Part shown: piece by piece, positions 7,225 through 15,268 of the stretch
Position numbering within the stretch: position 1 is the first letter of the stretch
How the letters are laid out: each line of letters opens with the position of its first letter
Assembly (NCBI GenBank): GCA_035532295.1
Contig: DATKRH010000011.1
Span: 1 to 64,000 of the forward strand
Reading direction: 5' to 3'
Source: DASUBV01 sp035532295
GTDB taxonomy: Bacteria > Actinomycetota > Actinomycetes > Streptosporangiales > Streptosporangiaceae
DNA: 64,000 nucleotides
Position numbers and translations under genes: made by a program
The notes under the pieces: model-generated
What the model was told of the DNA's origin: nothing
Seen by the model: the letters and a program-made list of their open reading frames with translations, nothing else
Databases searched by the model: none

Positions 7225-7908
7225 TCACGCTTCCCCGCCGCTACCCGCGAGGATGTCGATGCTCAGCGCCAGGATCCAGGCCGGGAACAGGAGCTCCACC
7301 CATGAGGAGAAGCTGACGGCGACGAGCAGCACCAGCGCGGTCACCAGCCCGGCGCCCCACAGCCACCGGGAGATGATCTCCGTCCGGCGCGCGATGGTCA
7401 CGGTGGTAATCGTGAAGACCGCCGCCATCCGCATCGAGTACACGTTGAGCAGGATCGTGGTCGCGCCGCGGCCCAGGGCCAGGATGTCGGAGCCGGGCAG
7501 GGCCTTCGGATGGGCAGCCGCCGTGGAGATGAGACCGCCAGCCAGAGCAGCCGCGCAGAAGAACATTCCGACGAATAACAGACCGCTCCCGAGGAACACC
7601 GTCGCGAAGAAGCGGTCCTCACGCTGACCTATCCGGTCCCGGAGCACGCCGATGAACCACAGGAACGCGATGCCGGCGAACGGGATCAGGTTCAGTGCCA
7701 CGGACACGGCCTTGCGCCGGCCCGAGTCGCTAAGCCACTGGCCCGCGTTGGCCGGATTGGCCGGTGTCGACAGCCTGAGCAGGATCAGCGACGTGGCCGT
7801 GAGCAGCGCGAAGGCGATCCCCGCCGCCGCGGCCGCCCGGGGCGTGCGCAGCGGGCTCCCCGCCTCGAGCTGATCCTGGCGTGCCGGAATGCTTCCCCCG
7901 TGGATCAT
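7225..7908 (-). CDS. Six-helix membrane protein of unknown function
   Basis: 227 residues from the ATG at 7908. A longer frame starts at 7989 but would run into the promoter of the divergent gene at 8040. About six hydrophobic helices are visible (LTATSLILLRL, LIPFAGIAFLWFIGVL, GLLFVGMFFCAAALAGG, MAAVFTITTVTI, VTALVLLVAV, FPAWILALSIDIL). The first loop has an Asn/Ala-rich segment and the second a short Arg/Asp-rich one. I recognise no catalytic motif. It resembles generic actinobacterial integral membrane proteins annotated only as hypothetical. Confidence 0.75.
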   Translation of the reverse strand: MIHGGSIPARQDQLEAGSPLRTPRAAAAAGIAFALLTATSLILLRLSTPANPANAGQWLSDSGRRKAVSVALNLIPFAGIAFLWFIGVLRDRIGQREDRFFATVFLGSGLLFVGMFFCAAALAGGLISTAAAHPKALPGSDILALGRGATTILLNVYSMRMAAVFTITTVTIARRTEIISRWLWGAGLVTALVLLVAVSFSSWVELLFPAWILALSIDILAGSGGEA

Positions 7909-7986
7909 GGCGACCACCCTATCCAGCAGCCTCGTCCCGGCACCGTCACTGACGCCCCGACGTGCCGAGAGCTTCACCGAGACCGG

Positions 7987-8032
7987 CACTGGCAGTCCCT
8001 GGCAGTCCTGGCAGTCCCTGGCGGGGCATACT
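7987..8032 (+). promoter_or_regulatory. Short tandem repeats and -10-like hexamer before 8040
   Basis: Three near-copies of GGCAGTCCCT occupy about 7991-8021. A -10-like CATACT at 8027-8032 lies seven bases before the ATG at 8040, so the transcript may be leaderless. No clear -35 is visible within the repeat. Confidence 0.35.
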
Positions 8033-8039
8033 TGCAGGC

Positions 8040-8291
8040 ATGGTTAACGACGCCAGCCGGGATCTCGCCGTTTATCACGCGCTCAAGGCCGCCGACGAGG
8101 TCGCCGCGGCCCTCCAGGCGCACCTGATCGAGGAGCACGGGGCTGACCCAGAGCGCTCCTCCGCCAGCAGCAAGGCCGGTAACTCGCTCAAGTTGCTCCG
8201 CCAGGCCCGCGAGCGGCTCGGCGAGGGGCTGCGCGCCATCGAGGCGGACAGCATCGCCGAGTCCGATGTGATCTCCCTGCGCAACCATTAA
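8040..8291 (+). CDS. Small helical protein, unknown function
   Basis: 83 residues from the ATG at 8040. The open frame reaches back to 7962, but that part is Pro/Ser-rich and covers the promoter. The protein is almost wholly charged amphipathic helix (VYHALKAADEVAAALQAHL, SLKLLRQARERLGEGLRAIEAD), with heptad-like spacing of Leu and Ala and no Cys, signal peptide or membrane segment. It may be a small coiled-coil or regulatory protein. Its stop overlaps that of the convergent gene by four bases. Confidence 0.6.
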   Translation: MVNDASRDLAVYHALKAADEVAAALQAHLIEEHGADPERSSASSKAGNSLKLLRQARERLGEGLRAIEADSIAESDVISLRNH

Positions 8292-9145
8292 CTCCGCGCA
8301 CTGTCGGCGCCGGACGCCGGACTCGCGCTGGGCGACCGGCTGTCCAGGGCGATGAGCCGGTAACAGAGTTCCACCAGGACCAGGCCGATCGCCGCCTCCA
8401 GCGCCCCCTCGAGGATCCCCCGGACGGCGAGCACCTCTAGGATCTCGCCGGCGCCGGACGGTTCCGGGGCGATGGACTCGACCTCGCTGGCCACCATCAC
8501 CGGCACCGTGGCCAGCAGCACCACCGGCCAGAAATGGTGCCGGACGAGGTGGGCGGACCGGCGCAGCGCCGCGAGCACCTTCCGGTTCTCGATCTCGATC
8601 GCCGGACCCGTCACGGCCAGCAGCGTGAAGGCCACCAGGCCGGGAATCACCAGCGCGAGCGTCCCCAGGATGATGATCAGGACCACCAGCAGGTCGGCCC
8701 GGATCAGCCGGAACCACGGCAGGTCCCGCGCCACCTGCCCGATGGTGACCCGCTCCGCCCCGTGGTTGGCTGCCTCGTGGTTGGCTGCTCCGTGGTTGGC
8801 TGCTCCGTGGTTGGCTGCCCTGACGAGCCGGGCGAGGAAGCCCGACAGGAACACCGTCCCGAGGATGCTCACGGCCGCCGCGCTGATCCCGGCCAGGAGC
8901 GACAGCGTCAGGTCGTTCGGGTTGATCAGGTGATCCACGGCGATCTCCGCCAGCGCCGTGACGACGGAAACGGTGACCGCGACCGCGAGGATCCGCCATC
9001 CGTCGCGCAGGGCCGACCGGGCGGCCGCCTCGACGATCTCGCGGATGGGCACGCCTCCGCGAGGCCCCTCTGTCGCCTCCCGCTCGGCGTCTCGCTCCGC
9101 CCGATCAGCGCCACTCTCCGTTACTTGGTGATCACCATTAGGCAT
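8288..9145 (-). CDS. Integral membrane protein with AANHG repeats
   Basis: 285 residues. An acidic cytosolic lead (about 1-45) precedes five or six membrane helices (WRILAVAVTVSVVTAL, SLLAGISAAAVSIL, LLVVLIIILGTLALVIPGL, FWPVVLLATVPVMVA, GALEAAIGLVLVEL). The block ENRKVLAALRRSAHLVRHHFW, quoted in part as RRSAHLVRHHFW, resembles membrane proteins with a glycerophosphodiester-phosphodiesterase-type membrane domain or YciC-like proteins. Four copies of a five-residue AANH(G/E) unit sit in the loop after helix 2. The Ser/Ala tail is low complexity. Function is unknown. Confidence 0.75.
   Translation of the reverse strand: MPNGDHQVTESGADRAERDAEREATEGPRGGVPIREIVEAAARSALRDGWRILAVAVTVSVVTALAEIAVDHLINPNDLTLSLLAGISAAAVSILGTVFLSGFLARLVRAANHGAANHGAANHEAANHGAERVTIGQVARDLPWFRLIRADLLVVLIIILGTLALVIPGLVAFTLLAVTGPAIEIENRKVLAALRRSAHLVRHHFWPVVLLATVPVMVASEVESIAPEPSGAGEILEVLAVRGILEGALEAAIGLVLVELCYRLIALDSRSPSASPASGADSARS
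8761..8820. repeat. 15-bp tandem repeat, four copies
   Basis: Four consecutive copies of CGTGGTTGGCTGC(C/T)(T/C) with few differences. On the minus strand they encode Ala-Ala-Asn-His-(Gly/Glu) in a loop of the membrane protein, so gain or loss of a copy keeps the frame. Confidence 0.9.
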
Positions 9146-9246
9146 AGCATTACGCTACGCGTACATGCCGTCGCGGATCGGCGTGGGCTCCGGCCGACGG
9201 GAGCCGTCCCACATCCACGGTCGTGTCGTCCGCGCTGTGCCCCGCC

Positions 9247-10788
9247 TCAGGGCGCAGGAGCCTCGGGGATGGCCTGGGCAAACCGGAATACCTCGTCGGG
9301 GTCATACCGGCGCTTGATCCGCATCAGGCGGGGCAAGTTTTCCCCGTAGTAGGCGCTCTGCCAGTCCCTCAGCGCGGGATCGATGAAGTTCTGGTACGCC
9401 TGCCTGGTGCCGAACGGGGCGAGCGCGTCGTAGATGCCCGCCACCCAGCCGAGGTTGGCGTGCACCACGCGCGGGCTGTCCCGGGCCGTCCAGGTGGTCT
9501 CGTTGTCCATCAGGAAAGCGGCGTCCCGGTGCACGAAGGCGGTGGCGGCCGGAGCCACCCGGCTGATCGCGCCGCCCCACGCGAAGATGGTCACCCCGCC
9601 GCCTCCCGGGTTGGAGCTTCCCGGCCAGCGCTCGATCCAGCGGACGGCGGTCTCCAGGCCGGCGGCCGACAGCGGGCCGTCGAGGAACCGGGATTTCGAG
9701 GCGAACCTGTCGAAGGGCACGCTGTGCGCCAGCATGGCCTGCGCCCCGAGGTAGCCGCGGTCCTCGATGAGCTGCTCCGACGGCCACGCGGCGGCGAGCA
9801 CCGGGGCCAGCAGCCCCGCCAGTTCCCGGCTGGGCCCGAAGTACAGGCCCAGGGCCGAGACCCCGCGCCGCGGGGTGCCCCCGGTGGCCGGCCCGCCGCC
9901 GCTCACGTCGAGACCCACCCGGCACGACAGCGTGTCTGGAGCGCTCGCCATCAGGCCGAGCATGGCGCTCAGCGCCGTGGTCGCCTGCCGCCAGGACCAC
10001 TCGAGCCGGTACACCGAGACGTCACCCACTCGGGTCGCCCGGAACGTGTAGCCGGTGTTGATCCCGAAGTTGCCTCCGCCGCCGCCCTGGCACGCCCAGA
10101 ACAAGTCGGGGTGCGACTGCGGGCTGACCCGCAGCATCGCTCCCGACGCGGTCACCACCTCGGTCTCCAGCAGCTGATCACAGGTGAGGCCCAGATGCCT
10201 GCTGCTGAACCCGAATCCGCCGCCGAGCAGCAGCCCGCTCACCCCTACCGTCGGGCAGCGGCCGCTCGGAACGGCGACCCCGGTGCCGGCTAACCCCGCG
10301 TACAGGTCCCGGTTGCGGGCGCCAGGCCCGACAGTGACCGTCATCGACTTGCCGTTCACCCGCACCGAGTTCATCCGGGCCAGGGAAATCACCAGCCCGT
10401 GGCTGGTGGAGTACCCGCCGTAGCTGTGCCCGCCGGACCTGATCGCGAAGGGCACGTCGTAATGGCGCGCCCAGCGCAGGGCAGTGCGGACGTCCGTGAC
10501 GTCCGCGCACAGCGCGACCCCGGCAGGCCGGATGTCGGCGTAGCGCCTGTTGTAGGGGACGCTCGCGACCACATAGCCGGTATCGCCGGGGCGCAGCAGC
10601 CGGCCATGCAGGTGCCGGCCGAGCGCCGCCCAGTCCGGCCTGCTCTGGGGCAGCGGCCGGGTCCGCTGATGGGTCCGCCGATTGGGCGATGCCGATGGCA
10701 ACAGCCAGCCGGCCTGCGTGCCCAGTCCGGCGGCGATCGCCAGCCTGCCCGTCCCGCCGAGCACCTCGCGGCGGCTGATATCCCCCAT
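9247..10788 (-). CDS. Tat-exported berberine-bridge-type FAD oxidoreductase
   Basis: 513 residues from the ATG at 10788, which has GGGGAG upstream and puts a twin-arginine signal (ISRREVLGG) at the N-terminus. The PCMH FAD-binding domain shows RSGGHSYGGY with His121 and SGRCPTVGVSG with Cys178. These are the two residues that attach FAD covalently in bicovalent flavoenzymes (8alpha-His, 6-S-Cys). GGGFGF and GGGGGNFGI follow. The C-terminus carries the BBE motif (YYGENLPRLMRIKRRYDPD, in part). Such enzymes oxidise sugars, alkaloids or other alcohols using O2. The substrate is not predictable here. It is a single gene, followed downstream by an alkali-poor convergent gap of about 100 bases. Confidence 0.92.
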   Translation of the reverse strand: MGDISRREVLGGTGRLAIAAGLGTQAGWLLPSASPNRRTHQRTRPLPQSRPDWAALGRHLHGRLLRPGDTGYVVASVPYNRRYADIRPAGVALCADVTDVRTALRWARHYDVPFAIRSGGHSYGGYSTSHGLVISLARMNSVRVNGKSMTVTVGPGARNRDLYAGLAGTGVAVPSGRCPTVGVSGLLLGGGFGFSSRHLGLTCDQLLETEVVTASGAMLRVSPQSHPDLFWACQGGGGGNFGINTGYTFRATRVGDVSVYRLEWSWRQATTALSAMLGLMASAPDTLSCRVGLDVSGGGPATGGTPRRGVSALGLYFGPSRELAGLLAPVLAAAWPSEQLIEDRGYLGAQAMLAHSVPFDRFASKSRFLDGPLSAAGLETAVRWIERWPGSSNPGGGGVTIFAWGGAISRVAPAATAFVHRDAAFLMDNETTWTARDSPRVVHANLGWVAGIYDALAPFGTRQAYQNFIDPALRDWQSAYYGENLPRLMRIKRRYDPDEVFRFAQAIPEAPAP

Positions 10789-10969
10789 GCGCTCCCCGCC
10801 CCACCCCGTGGGCTCCCCCGCCCGGGCCGTGGGCAGGCGGCTTGTCCCCGGCCGCGCTGCCCCGTGACTGCAGCACGACCATATGCCCAGCCACGGCGCG
10901 GCTCCGCGCATGCCGCGCCGTGTCTCGCGCCAGCAGCCCGCAGGCCCCAGACTCCCCTAACCTGCCTGG

Positions 10970-11869
10970 CTAACTGGTGCCCGCGATGCTCAGCAGGTCG
11001 TCCAGGATCGAGCCGAACCCGGCCACGCCGAGGCTGAGATGCCCCGCGCCCGGAACTAGATGCACGCGGGCCCCGGGCACGTGCGCGGCCAGCCACTGAC
11101 CGTGCGCGAACGGCACCATCATGTCCTGATCACCCTGCCAGACCGTCACCGGCGCGCCCTGATCCACGACGAACCCCCAGTCCCGGACAAACGCCAGGTC
11201 ATCATCACGCCACCCCGCGGTCCCGGTACTCACCGCCGCGCTGAGCGCCGCCGCCAGGTAGCCCGCGAACTCACCGGTGATGACGGACTTGTCGACCTCC
11301 GACACCAGGCCGCCCAGGCCATCAGCGACCTGATCAGCCGTGATGCCGCGCAGCCCGGCCGCGGCCGCCGTGAGGAACGCGCCCAGCTCCGCCTCCCCGG
11401 CCAGCGCCGCCCCGAACTCCGCCACGTTCTCCGCCGCCATGCCCGCCAGCCAGTCCAGGCCGGCCGCCCCGTACGGCGCCACCCCGGCTATCGACGCCGC
11501 GCCCCGGCACCGGCCCGGCAGGAGGACGGCGCAGGCCAGTGCGTGCGGTCCCCCGCCTGACCACCCGGCGGTCACGAATTGCTCGGCGCCGAGCGCGTCC
11601 AGCACCGCGGCGACGTCCATCGCCGCGTCGGCGACCTGCCTGCCCCGGTCGGGTGTTGACGCGCCATAGCCGGGCCGGGCGTACATCACCATGCGCAGGC
11701 CCCGCGCAGCGGCCGCCGCGACCATCGGCCCGAAGGCAACTAGCCCGGACGGCGTGCCGTTGTGGAATACCAGCGGCAGGCCGCCTTCGGGCCCGCTGAC
11801 CAGGACCTGGAGCCGGCGGCCGGCGGCCGCGGGAACACTGAGCTCGGCTGGTGCTACTTCCGGCTGCAT
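10970..11869 (-). CDS. Alpha/beta hydrolase
   Basis: 299 residues from the ATG at 11869, which has a strong GGAGGAG nine bases upstream. A frame starting at 11932 would overlap the preceding acetyltransferase gene. The fold is clear: HNGTPSG oxyanion region, ARPGYGAS, nucleophile elbow GWSGGGPHA (Ser), acid-loop WQGDQDMMVP and catalytic His in PGAGHLSL. No lid domain distinguishes the substrate. It lies 41 bases downstream of the GNAT gene, so the two may be co-transcribed. Confidence 0.9.
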   Translation of the reverse strand: MQPEVAPAELSVPAAAGRRLQVLVSGPEGGLPLVFHNGTPSGLVAFGPMVAAAAARGLRMVMYARPGYGASTPDRGRQVADAAMDVAAVLDALGAEQFVTAGWSGGGPHALACAVLLPGRCRGAASIAGVAPYGAAGLDWLAGMAAENVAEFGAALAGEAELGAFLTAAAAGLRGITADQVADGLGGLVSEVDKSVITGEFAGYLAAALSAAVSTGTAGWRDDDLAFVRDWGFVVDQGAPVTVWQGDQDMMVPFAHGQWLAAHVPGARVHLVPGAGHLSLGVAGFGSILDDLLSIAGTS

Positions 11870-11910
11870 GGGCTGCTCCTCCGCCTGGTCCTGTCGCTCG
11901 GGCCCGGTCT

Positions 11911-12432
11911 CTACCCGCCGGGCCAACGCCATACTCGCTCGCCGTCGACCGACGCGGTCGTCGGCCGGAGCCCGGCCCGTTCCGCGACGCGCTCAGACGC
12001 CCGGTGGCCAGGGCCGATGCACGCGGTCACCTCGGCGACGCCGACGCCCGACAGCCAGGCCACCAGGGCGGCGGCCGACTCCGCGGCGAACCCGCTGCCC
12101 TGCCAGGGCAGGCCGATGACCCAGGCGACCCCGGCCGTCAGGCCGCCGCCGGCCCCGCGAGTCACCGTCGCCTGCAGCGTGCCAACCGCCTCGCCCGTCG
12201 CGCGCCGCCGCACCACCCAGTTCAGCCACAGCTCGCCCGGGCTGGCCGGGCCAGCCAGCCACCGGCGGTACTGGGCGCGCAGCTCAGCCACGCCCAGCGG
12301 GCTGCCGCCGATGAACTCATGCAGCCGCGGGTCGCCGAGCACGACGGCCATCTCCCCGGCGTCGGCCTCGCGGACCGCGGTCAGCCGGAGCCGGGCCGTC
12401 TCCAGCTCGGCGGCCGTTATCTCCGCATCCAT
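11911..12432 (-). CDS. GNAT-family N-acetyltransferase
   Basis: 173 residues from the ATG at 12432, preceded by GAGGATG. The open frame extends upstream through an 18-bp repeat that would encode GRARRS units, and the ribosome site argues against that start. The protein opens ETARLRLTAVREADAGEM, typical of the RimJ/RimL-like subgroup that acetylates protein N-termini or small amines. It has an acetyl-CoA loop-like region VIGLPWQGSGFAAES and ends in GERVWRW. The order with the hydrolase gene suggests an operon. Substrate unknown. Confidence 0.85.
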   Translation of the reverse strand: MDAEITAAELETARLRLTAVREADAGEMAVVLGDPRLHEFIGGSPLGVAELRAQYRRWLAGPASPGELWLNWVVRRRATGEAVGTLQATVTRGAGGGLTAGVAWVIGLPWQGSGFAAESAAALVAWLSGVGVAEVTACIGPGHRASERVAERAGLRPTTASVDGERVWRWPGG

Positions 12433-12441
12433 ACTGCATCC

Positions 12442-12510
12442 TCGCGCACGGCCCGATCTTCGCGCACGGCCCGATCTTCGCGCACGGCCCGATCTTCGCG
12501 CACGGCCCGG
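12442..12510. repeat. 18-bp tandem repeat in the acetyltransferase 5' region
   Basis: Three full copies of TCGCGCACGGCCCGATCT plus a partial fourth (TCGCGCACGGCCCGG) lie nine bases before the GNAT ATG. They are nearly identical. As the repeat touches the ribosome-binding region, copy number could affect expression. Confidence 0.9.
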
Positions 12511-12577
12511 CACGGCAGTTGCCCCGGATGCCATCGGCCTCCGGGGCAACTGCTGTCACAGCTGGCAGGGACCGGAG

Positions 12578-13402
12578 CTAGTTACTCCTGATCCAGGTGT
12601 TACTGAACGCGCCCGAGCCGCTCATCGAGCTCGTCGAGTCCTTCGCGGCGCCGCTGTTGTTGACCATGACGATCTCGGTCGGGCTCTGGCCGCCCATCGA
12701 GGATCCGTTGTCGGACGAGGAGCTGTAGCTGACGGTGCCGAAGTCGGCGAGCGGCAGAACGCCGGACGACGACGACGGCGCCTCGGTGATGACCTCGGCG
12801 GAGGACCGGGCCAGGCCGCTCTGGTTCTTGGTGATGGTCTGGGTCCAGCCCTTGGTGGTGTCCTTCAGGACCAGCGTGTAGGTGTTCGTGCCGCTGAAGG
12901 TGACCGACGCGGTGATGTTGTCACCGGGCGAGACCGGGTTGCTGAAGTTCACCGGGTAGGCCGGGTACATCTCGTACCAGCCGTAGTACGCGGGCCTCGA
13001 GCCAGAGCAGTCCGAGTCCGTGCCCGTCTGCTCGACGGAGTTGCTGCTGTAGCCGTCCAGGCCAACCCAGAACGCGGCGTACTTGGCACCGTGGCCGCTG
13101 CAGGTGGCCGTGGGCTCGTTCCAGCTCGACGAGACGCTGCTGAACTGGCCGCTGGAACCGTTCACCGCGTAACCGGACCAGTTCGTGCTCTGCGCCACGT
13201 TCCGGATGCCGTGAGCTCTGGCCGTCGCACCCGAGGGCCGCTGCATCAGGCCACCCGGCCTGAATCCGTGCGCAAAGCTGGCCGGGCGGACGTGCTGGAT
13301 TGCGGGATGCGCGCTCACTGAGGCGCTGGCAGTGCCGGCGGCCATGAGCGAGCCGAGCACCAGGGCAATGGTCGTGAGGGGTAAGCACCAGCGACGGGTC
13401 AT
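12578..13402 (-). CDS. Secreted G1-family glutamic endopeptidase
   Basis: 274 residues. A Sec signal peptide (basic start, LPLTTIALVLGSLMAAGTASA) and a pro-like segment to about residue 68 precede an all-beta core beginning STNWSGYAV. The two catalytic residues of eqolisins are in place: Gln125 in SVEQTGTD and Glu203 in SSAEVITEAP. WVGLDGY and WYEMYPAYPV, both family signatures, are also present. Two Cys flank the Gln loop and could pair. G1 peptidases act best at acid pH, which hints at an acidic habitat. The gene stands alone, with an AT-rich promoter-like stretch upstream. Confidence 0.93.
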   Translation of the reverse strand: MTRRWCLPLTTIALVLGSLMAAGTASASVSAHPAIQHVRPASFAHGFRPGGLMQRPSGATARAHGIRNVAQSTNWSGYAVNGSSGQFSSVSSSWNEPTATCSGHGAKYAAFWVGLDGYSSNSVEQTGTDSDCSGSRPAYYGWYEMYPAYPVNFSNPVSPGDNITASVTFSGTNTYTLVLKDTTKGWTQTITKNQSGLARSSAEVITEAPSSSSGVLPLADFGTVSYSSSSDNGSSMGGQSPTEIVMVNNSGAAKDSTSSMSGSGAFSNTWIRSN

Positions 13403-13710
13403 GCGGGCTCCTTAGCCGTCGTTAGGGCAGAGAACGGCGCTTTGTCATCGTTTGGCGACTGGGGCCGTTACTGCGGGGCGTCGCGGCGAACGTATAGTGA
13501 CCATTGGTAATGATTAAACAAGTAAATGGTAAAGGATTGGTATATACCACCCTTGCTGGACTGATATCCCAGGTCAGACGGTATGCGACAGAAGGAGCCG
13601 GTCCGCCCGGCCAGCCCTGCCAGGCGTTTCCCGCGAGCCCCGGGCGCCGGCGGTCGCGCAGTCCGGCGCTCCGGGGCGTACCGTGAACAGGGAGCCCAGA
13701 GGAGCCTGCC
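13403..13710. promoter_or_regulatory. AT-rich divergent intergenic region
   Basis: Between the G1 peptidase (minus) and the methyltransferase (plus). Bases about 13485-13560 are strikingly AT-rich for this genome and contain the palindrome GGTATATACC at 13539-13548. On the minus strand TATACG (13496-13491), with TTTAAT 16 bases upstream of it, is a plausible promoter for the peptidase. No gene is supported here. Confidence 0.4.
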
Positions 13711-14460
13711 GTGCCTCTTCCTGCTGACGAGCGCAATCGCTTCGCCCAGCACCTGTTCGCGCCGCTCCCCGCCCGATATGACCGGCTAGCGGAAGTTCTG
13801 TCCATGGGGCAGAACGGTCGGTGGCGCCGGGCCATGGTCGACCACGTCACGCCCAGCACGCCCAGCACCGCGCGGGACGCCCCGGTCATTCTGGATGTCG
13901 CGTCCGGGACGGCCGGAGTCGCCATCCAGCTCGCGAGGCGCACGACCGCCAGGGTCATCGGCGTCGACCTGACCGAGCAGATGCTCCGTCAGGGTCAACG
14001 CAACGTGGCCGCCGCCGGCCAGTCCGGCCGGATCTGCCTGGTCGCCGGCCGGGCCGAGCGGCTTCCCTTCGCCGATGCGAGCTTCGACGCGCTGACCTTC
14101 ACCTACCTGCTGCGCTACGTCGACGATCCGCAGGCCACCCTGACCGAGCTCGCGCGCGTGGTCCGGCCCGGCGGGCTGGTCGCGAGCCTGGAGTTCCTGG
14201 CCCCGCCGTCGCCGTTCTGGCGGTTCTGGTGGCACCTCTACACCCGGCTCGTCCTGCCCGTCGGCGGCCTGCTGACCGGCGGCAGGACCTGGTATGAGGT
14301 CGGCAGGTTCCTCGGGCCCAGCATCTGCGGGCATTATCGCCGTTATCCGGTGGCCTGGACAGCGGACGCCTGGCGCCAGGCCGGCCTGCGCGAGGTCGGC
14401 CTGCGGGTCATGAGCCTGGGGGGCGGGCTGGTGATGTGGGGAACCAGGGCAGGTGACTGA
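13711..14460 (+). CDS. UbiE/MenG-type SAM-dependent methyltransferase
   Basis: 249 residues, GTG start with AGAGGAG eight bases upstream. The start HLFAPLPARYDRLAEVLSMGQ and then WRRAMVDHV match the quinone C-methyltransferases UbiE/MenG. SAM motif I is LDVASGTAGVAIQLA and post-I is VIGVDLTEQML. LPFADASFDALTFTYLLRYVDDP is motif II. RVVRPGGLVASLEF and a C-terminal GRFLGPSICGHY follow. It would methylate the ring of a menaquinone-like precursor. The next gene, a UbiA-like membrane protein, overlaps by eight bases, so the two probably act on the same lipid-quinone or prenylated substrate. Genuine menG elsewhere in the genome is possible. Confidence 0.85.
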   Translation: MPLPADERNRFAQHLFAPLPARYDRLAEVLSMGQNGRWRRAMVDHVTPSTPSTARDAPVILDVASGTAGVAIQLARRTTARVIGVDLTEQMLRQGQRNVAAAGQSGRICLVAGRAERLPFADASFDALTFTYLLRYVDDPQATLTELARVVRPGGLVASLEFLAPPSPFWRFWWHLYTRLVLPVGGLLTGGRTWYEVGRFLGPSICGHYRRYPVAWTADAWRQAGLREVGLRVMSLGGGLVMWGTRAGD

Positions 14461-15199
14461 CCGGCAGGCGGCCAGCGCGGCGCGCCCGGCCTACTACGCC
14501 GCCCGGCCGGGGCCCTGGCGGGACTGGTGGACCCTGCTGCACCCGCCGTATACGGCCTGGCACCTTTCTTATGTCGTCCTCGGCGCCTGCCTGGCGCCGC
14601 ACGTCCTGCTGGCCCCGCTACTGGCCACGCTGGCCGCCTTCTTCCTCGCCGTCGGCGTGGCCGCCCATGCCCTCGACGAACTGCACGGGCGTCCGCTGCA
14701 CACGGACATCCCGGCTGCCGCCCTGGTCGCCGCGGCCACGATCTGCCTGGCCGGGGCGGTCACGATCGGCGCGGCCGGCCTGGCCAGGGTCGGCTGGCCG
14801 CTGGCACCGTTCCTCGTGACCGGCCCCCTGCTGGTGATCGCGTACAACGCCGAGTTGCTGCACGGAGTCGTTCATAACGATCTCGGGTTCGCGGCGGCCT
14901 GGGGCGCCTTCCCGGTGCTGACCGCTTATGTCGGCCAGACGGGCAGGCTGGGCCTCGCCCCCGTGCTGGCGGCCGGGGCGGCGATGGGCCTGTCGGCCGC
15001 GCAGCGCAGCCTGAGCACGCCCGCCAGGACGCTGCGGCGCCAGACGGTGTCGGTGGCCGGCAGCGTGACGCTGGCCGGCGGCCGGGTCGTGAGCCTGGAC
15101 CGCGGGCAGCTCCTGGCCCCGCTGGAGCAGGCGCTGCGGGTCATGTCCTGGAGCGTCGTGCTGCTCGCCGCCGCCCTGGCGCTCGCCCGCCTCCGCTGA
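14453..15199 (+). CDS. UbiA-like integral membrane protein
   Basis: 248 residues, GTG overlapping the methyltransferase by eight bases. It has about seven hydrophobic helices. The first cytosolic motif is AAHALDELHGRPLHTDI and a later loop has AYNAELLHGVVHNDLGF. Both occupy the places where UbiA prenyltransferases carry NDxxDxxxD and DxxxD, but the acidic residues are thinned (D-E...D, N-D). It starts WRDWWTLLHPPYTAWHLSYVVLG, as many UbiA-like proteins do. Prenyl transfer to an aromatic or polar head is a reasonable guess from fold and neighbour. Loss of the canonical motif leaves it open. Confidence 0.6.
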   Translation: MTDRQAASAARPAYYAARPGPWRDWWTLLHPPYTAWHLSYVVLGACLAPHVLLAPLLATLAAFFLAVGVAAHALDELHGRPLHTDIPAAALVAAATICLAGAVTIGAAGLARVGWPLAPFLVTGPLLVIAYNAELLHGVVHNDLGFAAAWGAFPVLTAYVGQTGRLGLAPVLAAGAAMGLSAAQRSLSTPARTLRRQTVSVAGSVTLAGGRVVSLDRGQLLAPLEQALRVMSWSVVLLAAALALARLR

Positions 15200-15268
15200 C
15201 CGACGCAGCGCATCCAGAAGCTGGTCACCTTCACCGCGCCGAGCTGACGGCCCCGCCAGTGCTCACGG

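Noticed and set aside
12442..12510. CRISPR array
   Set aside because: Units are 18 bp with no spacers between them; a simple tandem repeat. The same applies to the other repeat arrays.
13583..13789. Small plus-strand gene between the G1 peptidase and the methyltransferase
   Set aside because: Overlaps the methyltransferase start and its ribosome site; Pro/Arg-rich with no family resemblance.
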